Shown: piece after piece, positions 31,735-36,731 of the stretch
Layout: every line of letters begins with the position of its first letter
Numbering within the stretch: the stretch's first letter is position 1
Source of the DNA: Burkholderiales bacterium
GTDB taxonomy: Bacteria; Pseudomonadota; Gammaproteobacteria; Burkholderiales; Burkholderiaceae_C
DNA: 36,731 nucleotides
Assembly: GCA_028868895.1 (NCBI GenBank)
Contig: JAGWTP010000034.1
Span: 1-36,731 of the forward strand
Reading direction: 5' to 3'
The notes under the pieces: generated by a model
Seen by the model: the letters and a program-made list of their open reading frames with translations, nothing else
Database searches by the model: none
What the model was told of the DNA's origin: nothing
Translations under genes and position numbers: made by a program

Positions 31735-34700
31735 TGGACGAACCCGGCACCCCGATCACCGACGCACCGGCACCCGTGCAAGCACCGCGGCGGCCGCTGC
31801 GCCACGCGTGGCGCACGCTCGCGGTGGCGCTGCTCGCCGGGCTCGTGCTGCTGGTCGCGCTGGTTTTCGCCGCGTGGTGGAGCGCGCGCACCGAGCGCGG
31901 CAGTGCGTGGTTGTTGTCGGTGCTGCCGGGGGTGCAGGTCGAGGCGCCGCAGGGCGTGCTGCTCGGCGACTTTCAGGCGCAGCGCCTGGTCGTGCGCCTG
32001 CCCGGCGGTGGCGCCACCGTCACGCTCGCCGGCGTGGGCTGGCGTGGCCTGGCGATCACGCGGGCGCCGGCGCCGCTGTGGCTGCGCGTCGCCATCGATG
32101 CGGTCACGGTGCGCCGCGTCGATGTGGCGACCACCACCACGCCGAGCGGTGCGCCGAGATCAGCCCCCACCACGCTGCGGCTGCCGATCGAACTGGTGTT
32201 GGGCTCGCTGCACATCGACGAGCTGCACGCCGCCGCGCTCGGTGCGCAACCGGTGCGTGATCTCGACGCGCGCGTGCACCTCGGCGCCGGGGCGGGCGCC
32301 GAGCACCGCATCGACCATCTCACGCTGGGCTGGGACCGCCTGCGGCTCAGCGGCGAGGCGCGGGTGGCGACCCGCGCACCACTGACGCTGCGCGCCGCGA
32401 TCGGCCTGGCCCAGCAAGGCGGCAAGGCCTTGCCGGCCTGGAGCGCAGGCGCCTCGCTCGCCGGGCCGCTGGCGTCGCCGGTGCTCTTGGCCACGCTGCG
32501 CGCCGCGCCGGCGCCCGGGCGGGCGGCCCAGTCGCTCGACCTGCGCGCCACGCTGCACCCGTTCGCGCCGTGGCCGCTGGGCGAGTTGCAGGCGAGTGCC
32601 ACGGCGCTCGACCTCTCGGCGTTCGGCAGCAGCGCGCCGGTGACCGCGCTCACGCTCGCGGCGCAGGCCACCAGCACCGCAGCCGATCGCCCGGCGCAGG
32701 TGATGCTCAGCGTCACCAACACGCTGGCCGGCCGCTGGAACGAGGGCCGCTTGCCGCTGCGCCGCCTGACGCTCGAACTCGCCGCGCGCCCGGACCGGCC
32801 GCGCGAACTGACGCTGCGCGCGCTCGATGCCGACCTGGGCACCATCCAGGCCAGCGCCGGGCGCGTGACCGGTGCCGGCCGCTGGTCGCCCGACGGCTGG
32901 AACCTGGCCGCGACGCTGCACGCGCTGCAGCCGTCGCTGCTCGACGCCCGCGCTCCGGCCATGCCACTGAGCGGGCCGCTGACGCTCGCCGGCAGTGCGG
33001 TGGCCGGCAACCGCATCGAGCTGAAGGCGGAGCTGGCCGGTCACCTCGCCGAGCTCGCCCCGGCGCGCGAAGTGCGGCTGACGCTCGACGCCGGCCTGGG
33101 CGCCGATCGCTTCGAGTTGCGCGCGCTGCAGGCCCGGGCCGGCGGCGCGCGTGCGTCGCTCGCCGGTGTGGCCGTGCGCGCGTCGAGCGTGGCGGCTTGG
33201 GTCGTCAAGGCGCAGGGCACGCTGATCGACTTCGACCCCGCGCTCTGGTGGCCCGGGCGCAGCGACGCTGCGTGGCGCGCCGCCCCCAACCGTCTGAATG
33301 CGCGCGGCAGCGTCGACTTGAGCGTGTCCGCGTTGGCCGCCGACCGGCCGCTCACGGAGCGCCTGGCCGCACTGCGCGGCGCGGCGACGATCACGCTCGA
33401 CAAGAGCCTGCTCGCCGGCGTGCCGCTGGCCGGCGAGGCCACGCTGCGCAGCGGCAGCGGCAGCGGCGCGCAGGCGCGGCTCGCGCTGCGGCTCGACGCC
33501 GACGGCAACACGCTGCGTGCCACCGGCCAGTTGGGCACGACCGGCAGCGGGGCCGGCGACGCCTGGGACCTGAGCGCCGATGGCACCGCGCTGCAGCGGC
33601 TGGCGCCGCTGTACAGGCTGTTCCAGCCGGCCGGCACCGACGCCACGCTGGCCGGCACCTTGCACGCCAGCGCGCATGTCAGCGGGCGCTGGCCGGCGCT
33701 GGCCAGCAGCGGCCGGCTCGAGGCGCAGGCGTTGCGCGTCGGCCCGCTCCGCGTGGCCCAGGCGCAGGCGCACTGGCGCCTGGGCAGCTCGGCCGGCGCA
33801 CCGCTCGACGCGCAGGCCACGCTCAGCCAGGCGAGCCTGTTTCGCGGCGCGGCGCCGGGCCCGTCGCTCGAATCGTTGCAGTTGCAACTTTCAGGCACCG
33901 GGCGCGCCCACACGCTGTCGCTGCAGGCCGAGTCGAAAGCCCGCCCGCCGGCCTGGGCCGAGACGCTGCAATCGGGCGCGGCGCCACCGGCCCCCGCCGG
34001 CGGCGCGCGCACGCTGGCCGTGCTGCAAGCCCAAGGCGGGTTCATCGATCGCGGTGGTGCGGCCCTCGCCGGCTGGCACGGCACGGTCCAGCGGCTCGAG
34101 CTGCGCAGCAACGCCGCCGGCGCGGCACCGCTGCTGCAAACCGCCGACGTGACGCTCGAAGCCCTCTGGGCCGGTGGCCCGCTGCGCGCCACCGTGCAGC
34201 CCGGCCGCGCCGAGGTGCTCGGCGCGGCCTTGCGCTGGAGCCGCATCGCCTGGCAGGCGGCGAGCTCGCCCGGCGGCTACGCGCAGCTCGACGCCGACGC
34301 CGAACTGGAGCCACTGCGCATCGCGCCGCTGCTGGCGCGGGCGCAACCCGATTTCGGCTGGGGCGGCGACCTCACCGTGGCCGGCCACCTCAAGCTGCAC
34401 ACCACCGCGGCACCGGCGCCCGGCTTCAGCGCCGACATCGTGGTCGAGCGCCGCGCCGGCGACCTCACCGTGACCGACGAACTCGGCACCACCGCGCTCG
34501 GCCTGACCGACCTGCGCCTGGGCCTGAGCGCCGACCACGGCGTCTGGAACTTCACGCAGGGACTGGCCGGCACGACGCTCGGTGTGGCCGCCGGTGCGGT
34601 GGTGGTGCACACCGCGCCGCAGGCCACCTGGCCCGGCGCCGATGCGCCGATCCAGGGCGTGCTCGAGCTGCGCGTGGCCGACCTCGGCACCTGGGGCCCG

Positions 34701-35966
34701 TGGGTGCCGCCGGGCTGGCGCCTGGGCGGCGCGCTGCACACCAGCGCCAGCATCGGCGGGCGCTTCGGCGCGCCCGAATACACCGGCGAGATCGACGGCC
34801 AGCGGCTGTCGGTGCGCAACTTTCTGCAAGGCGTGAACGTGAACGACGGCGACCTGGCGATCCGCCTGCAGGGCGACACCGCGCGCATCGAACGCTTCAC
34901 CGCGAAGGGGGGCAGCGGCAGCCTCAAGCTCGAAGGCAGCGCCAGCCTGGGCGCCACGCCGAAGGCCGAGCTCAGCGTGAGCGCCGACAAGTTCCAGTTG
35001 CTCGGCCGCGTCGACCGGCGCATCGTCGCCAGCGGCTCGGGGCAGTTGCAGCTCGACCGCAAGACGCTCGCGTTCGACGGCCGGTTCAACGTCGACGAAG
35101 GGCTGATCGACTACACCCGCAGCGACGCGCCGACGCTGTCGTCCGACGTCGAGGTGGTGCGCGCCCGGGGCGCGATCTCGCCGGCCGCGGCGGCTTCGGC
35201 AGCGGCGTCGGCAACGGCTTCGGCAGCGGCGTCACCGGCCATCGCGGCGACGCCCGTGCGCACGGTGGCGCTGAACCTGACCGTCGGGCTGGGCGAGCGG
35301 CTGCGCCTGCGCGGGCGCGGGCTGGACACCGGGCTGCGCGGCGAGCTGCACATCAGCTCGCCGGGCGGTCGCCTGGCCGTCGACGGCACGGTGCGCACCG
35401 CCGACGGCACCTATGCCGCCTACGGCCAGAAGCTCAGCATCGACCGTGGCCTGATCACCTTCAACGGCCCGGTCGGCGACCCGCGGCTGGACATCGAGGC
35501 CACCCGCCCGAACCTGGACGTGCGCGTCGGCGTGGCGATCAGCGGCTACGCCGCCAACCCGCACGTGCGGCTGTTCTCGGACCCCGCGCTGTCCGAGATC
35601 GACATGCTCAGCTGGCTCGTGATGGGCCGTGCCAGCGACGCACTGGGCAGCACCGACACCGCGCTGCTGCAACGCGCCGCACTCGCGCTGCTCGCCGGCG
35701 AAGGCGGCGCCATGTCGAACCCGCTGACCCAGGCACTCGGCCTGGCCGATGTCTCCGTTCGGCAGTCGACCGGCGCCGTGCGCCAGACCGTCGTCGCGCT
35801 CGGCAAGCAACTGTCGCAGCGCTGGTACGTCGGCTACGAACGTGGCCTGAACGCCACCGCCGGCGGCTTCCAGATCGTCTACCGCATCGCCCAGCGCTTC
35901 ACGCTGCGCGCGCAGTCGGGCGTGGACAACTCGCTCGACGCGGTCTGGGCGTGGCGCTGGAATTGA
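31734..35966 (+). CDS. tamB: TamB, inner-membrane-anchored translocation and assembly module protein
   Basis: Large periplasm-spanning protein of 1410 residues. A single N-terminal membrane anchor lies near residues 27-47 (LAVALLAGLVLLVALVFAAW), followed by a very long beta-rich repeated region typical of AsmA-like/TamB proteins that form a hydrophobic groove. The C-terminal DUF490 domain carries GDPRLDIEATRPNLDVRVG and ALSEIDMLSWLVMGR. The ATG overlaps the tamA stop by one base (TGATG). An alanine-rich insert (about 35178-35250) coincides with a direct DNA repeat. With TamA it helps outer-membrane protein or lipid transport. Confidence 0.94.
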   Translation: MDEPGTPITDAPAPVQAPRRPLRHAWRTLAVALLAGLVLLVALVFAAWWSARTERGSAWLLSVLPGVQVEAPQGVLLGDFQAQRLVVRLPGGGATVTLAGVGWRGLAITRAPAPLWLRVAIDAVTVRRVDVATTTTPSGAPRSAPTTLRLPIELVLGSLHIDELHAAALGAQPVRDLDARVHLGAGAGAEHRIDHLTLGWDRLRLSGEARVATRAPLTLRAAIGLAQQGGKALPAWSAGASLAGPLASPVLLATLRAAPAPGRAAQSLDLRATLHPFAPWPLGELQASATALDLSAFGSSAPVTALTLAAQATSTAADRPAQVMLSVTNTLAGRWNEGRLPLRRLTLELAARPDRPRELTLRALDADLGTIQASAGRVTGAGRWSPDGWNLAATLHALQPSLLDARAPAMPLSGPLTLAGSAVAGNRIELKAELAGHLAELAPAREVRLTLDAGLGADRFELRALQARAGGARASLAGVAVRASSVAAWVVKAQGTLIDFDPALWWPGRSDAAWRAAPNRLNARGSVDLSVSALAADRPLTERLAALRGAATITLDKSLLAGVPLAGEATLRSGSGSGAQARLALRLDADGNTLRATGQLGTTGSGAGDAWDLSADGTALQRLAPLYRLFQPAGTDATLAGTLHASAHVSGRWPALASSGRLEAQALRVGPLRVAQAQAHWRLGSSAGAPLDAQATLSQASLFRGAAPGPSLESLQLQLSGTGRAHTLSLQAESKARPPAWAETLQSGAAPPAPAGGARTLAVLQAQGGFIDRGGAALAGWHGTVQRLELRSNAAGAAPLLQTADVTLEALWAGGPLRATVQPGRAEVLGAALRWSRIAWQAASSPGGYAQLDADAELEPLRIAPLLARAQPDFGWGGDLTVAGHLKLHTTAAPAPGFSADIVVERRAGDLTVTDELGTTALGLTDLRLGLSADHGVWNFTQGLAGTTLGVAAGAVVVHTAPQATWPGADAPIQGVLELRVADLGTWGPWVPPGWRLGGALHTSASIGGRFGAPEYTGEIDGQRLSVRNFLQGVNVNDGDLAIRLQGDTARIERFTAKGGSGSLKLEGSASLGATPKAELSVSADKFQLLGRVDRRIVASGSGQLQLDRKTLAFDGRFNVDEGLIDYTRSDAPTLSSDVEVVRARGAISPAAAASAAASATASAAASPAIAATPVRTVALNLTVGLGERLRLRGRGLDTGLRGELHISSPGGRLAVDGTVRTADGTYAAYGQKLSIDRGLITFNGPVGDPRLDIEATRPNLDVRVGVAISGYAANPHVRLFSDPALSEIDMLSWLVMGRASDALGSTDTALLQRAALALLAGEGGAMSNPLTQALGLADVSVRQSTGAVRQTVVALGKQLSQRWYVGYERGLNATAGGFQIVYRIAQRFTLRAQSGVDNSLDAVWAWRWN
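35192..35233 (+). repeat. 24-bp-period direct repeat in tamB (Ala/Ser-rich insert)
   Basis: GCTTCGGCAGCGGCGTC occurs at 35193-35209 and again at 35217-35233, an offset of 24 bases that keeps the frame. It encodes an alanine-serine stretch without the beta pattern of the surrounding TamB and is probably a flexible linker. Confidence 0.85.
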
Positions 35967-36008
35967 CCGCGCCGGCGCCGAAAACCTGCATGCGAAAATC
36001 CTCGCGCT

Positions 36009-36083
36009 CTCGCCGTAGTTCAATGGACAGAACGGCCGCCTCCTAAGCGGCAAATACAGGTTCGATTCCTGTCGGCGGGACCA
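36009..36083 (+). tRNA. tRNA-Arg (anticodon CCT)
   Basis: The cloverleaf folds fully. The acceptor stem CTCGCCG pairs with CGGCGGG (one T-G pair), the D-stem is GTTC/GAAC, and the anticodon stem is GCCGC/GCGGC with loop CTCCTAA giving anticodon CCT. The T-arm is ACAGG-TTCGATT-CCTGT, the discriminator base is A, and the encoded CCA is present. It reads AGG codons. It lies 42 bases after tamB on the same strand. tRNA-Arg(CCT) genes are frequent integration sites for mobile elements. Confidence 0.96.
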
Positions 36084-36193
36084 CCGTTGAAATCGTGGCT
36101 CGACCTACGGGCACGGGCGGAGTCCGAGTGTGGACTGGTTCATGATTTACCACGCTCTTCACGAAGCCGACGATCCCTTCAAGTCGGAGGCCC

Positions 36194-36610
36194 TCAGCAC
36201 TGCATCCTGTATCGCTGATCGCTGAGTTCCCGTCGCCGCTGCTTGAGCCAGTCCTGCATTTGTCCCGACTGAGGCTGCCTCGCCTGTGAGTCGAGGTTCG
36301 CAATAGAGTCGCGCAGGCTTTCGCACTCAGCTTGACGGGACGCCTGTGGGTTCTGCTGCTGGATCACGACCGCCTGAGGCGGGGGTGCGGCAACCGCCCG
36401 AACTTGCGCCCATGCAGCTTCCCCCATCGCCACCTTCTGATCCCACGGCATGTTGTCGGGGACGCTCACGGCGCGATCAAGGGTCGCCTTCTGCTGGCTG
36501 CACGACGCACTCGACCAGAACATGCCGCCGCTGTATGCCTTGCAGAGGTAGATCGTGTCCGCCTGTGCTGACCAAGGAGCTACGCATGCCAAGAGCCAGA
36601 ACCACCGCAT
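36194..36610 (-). CDS. Small exported hypothetical protein
   Basis: Protein of 138 residues that I do not recognise. A signal peptide is clear (hydrophobic MRWFWLLACVAPWSAQAD, cleavage after AQA near residue 17). The mature part has an early Cys-containing stretch, TIYLCKAYSGGMFWSSASC, then a conserved-looking MPWDQKVAMGEAAWAQ. A Gln-rich linker and a charged, likely coiled-coil tail (SLRDSIANLDSQ and LKQRRRELSDQRYRMQC) follow. Three or four cysteines could form disulfides in the periplasm. The start has GGAGGG seven bases upstream. GC content is visibly lower than in the genes to the left, which may mark transferred DNA beyond the tRNA. Function is not stated. Confidence 0.75.
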   Translation of the reverse strand: MRWFWLLACVAPWSAQADTIYLCKAYSGGMFWSSASCSQQKATLDRAVSVPDNMPWDQKVAMGEAAWAQVRAVAAPPPQAVVIQQQNPQASRQAECESLRDSIANLDSQARQPQSGQMQDWLKQRRRELSDQRYRMQC

Positions 36611-36731
36611 CGCGCCCTCCCGTTTGTTGTGATGCGATGGTAGGGGCAGACAGCGACAGAGGTGGCCGGGGAACAGACAGCGTCTGAACAGAACAACATA
36701 CAGCGCCCGAAGACGTTTCCAGACCGTATTC

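Noticed and set aside
32570-36046. Plus-strand open frame of 1158 codons in another frame of tamB
   Set aside because: Product is Arg/Ala-rich with no domain, while the overlapping frame encodes TamB with conserved ends.
36043-36303. Minus-strand open frame of 86 codons ending in PPTGIEPVFAA
   Set aside because: This C-terminus is the well-known artefact of translating the antisense of a tRNA T arm and 3' end; the frame overlaps the tRNA-Arg gene.

Overview
The window is a GC-rich (roughly 70%) chromosomal segment whose gene content points to a betaproteobacterium of the Burkholderiales, most likely the Rubrivivax/Leptothrix/Roseateles group. The signs are imuA-imuB, a gentisate pathway tied to a branched-chain-type ABC importer, tamA-tamB, a MoxR/DUF58/VWA trio, and very long antisense open frames that come only from GC-skewed codon positions. 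I see no rRNA, CRISPR array, insertion sequence or prophage. One tRNA gene lies near the right end. Taxonomy is an inference from gene content.

Left part (1-8.8 kb). An S1C-type serine protease precedes a tightly packed moxR-DUF58-VWA operon on the plus strand. All genes from there to 8.8 kb are on the minus strand: a DinJ/YafQ toxin-antitoxin pair, the SOS mutagenesis genes imuA and imuB behind a perfect LexA box, and an AbiEi/AbiEii toxin-antitoxin pair with a palindromic operator. The SOS cassette is thus bracketed by two toxin-antitoxin modules, and no dnaE2 follows imuB.

Middle part (8.9-18 kb). This holds a MarR-GNAT fusion protein overlapping a YchJ-like gene, a small membrane protein, an acyl-CoA ligase of the DmdB (3-methylthiopropionyl-CoA ligase) type, a RarD/EamA transporter, and an unrecognised secreted glycine-rich protein with three repeated motifs. 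A minus-strand cluster of rubrerythrin, CCG-type Fe-S protein and DUF3501 protein follows.

Catabolic part (18-28.5 kb). A long minus-strand operon begins with 3-hydroxybenzoate 6-monooxygenase, followed by fumarylpyruvate hydrolase, maleylpyruvate isomerase and gentisate 1,2-dioxygenase. It continues with a periplasmic binding protein, LivH, LivM, LivG and LivF homologues and an M20 amidohydrolase. A divergent MarR regulator and an inverted repeat in the divergent promoter complete it. Together these would import a hydroxybenzoate (or an amide conjugate of one), hydroxylate it to gentisate and cleave it to pyruvate and fumarate.

Right part (28.6-36.7 kb). A CoxE-like VWA protein overlaps tamA, which overlaps tamB (translocation and assembly module of the outer membrane). 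A tRNA-Arg(CCT) gene follows, then a lower-GC stretch with one small exported hypothetical protein.
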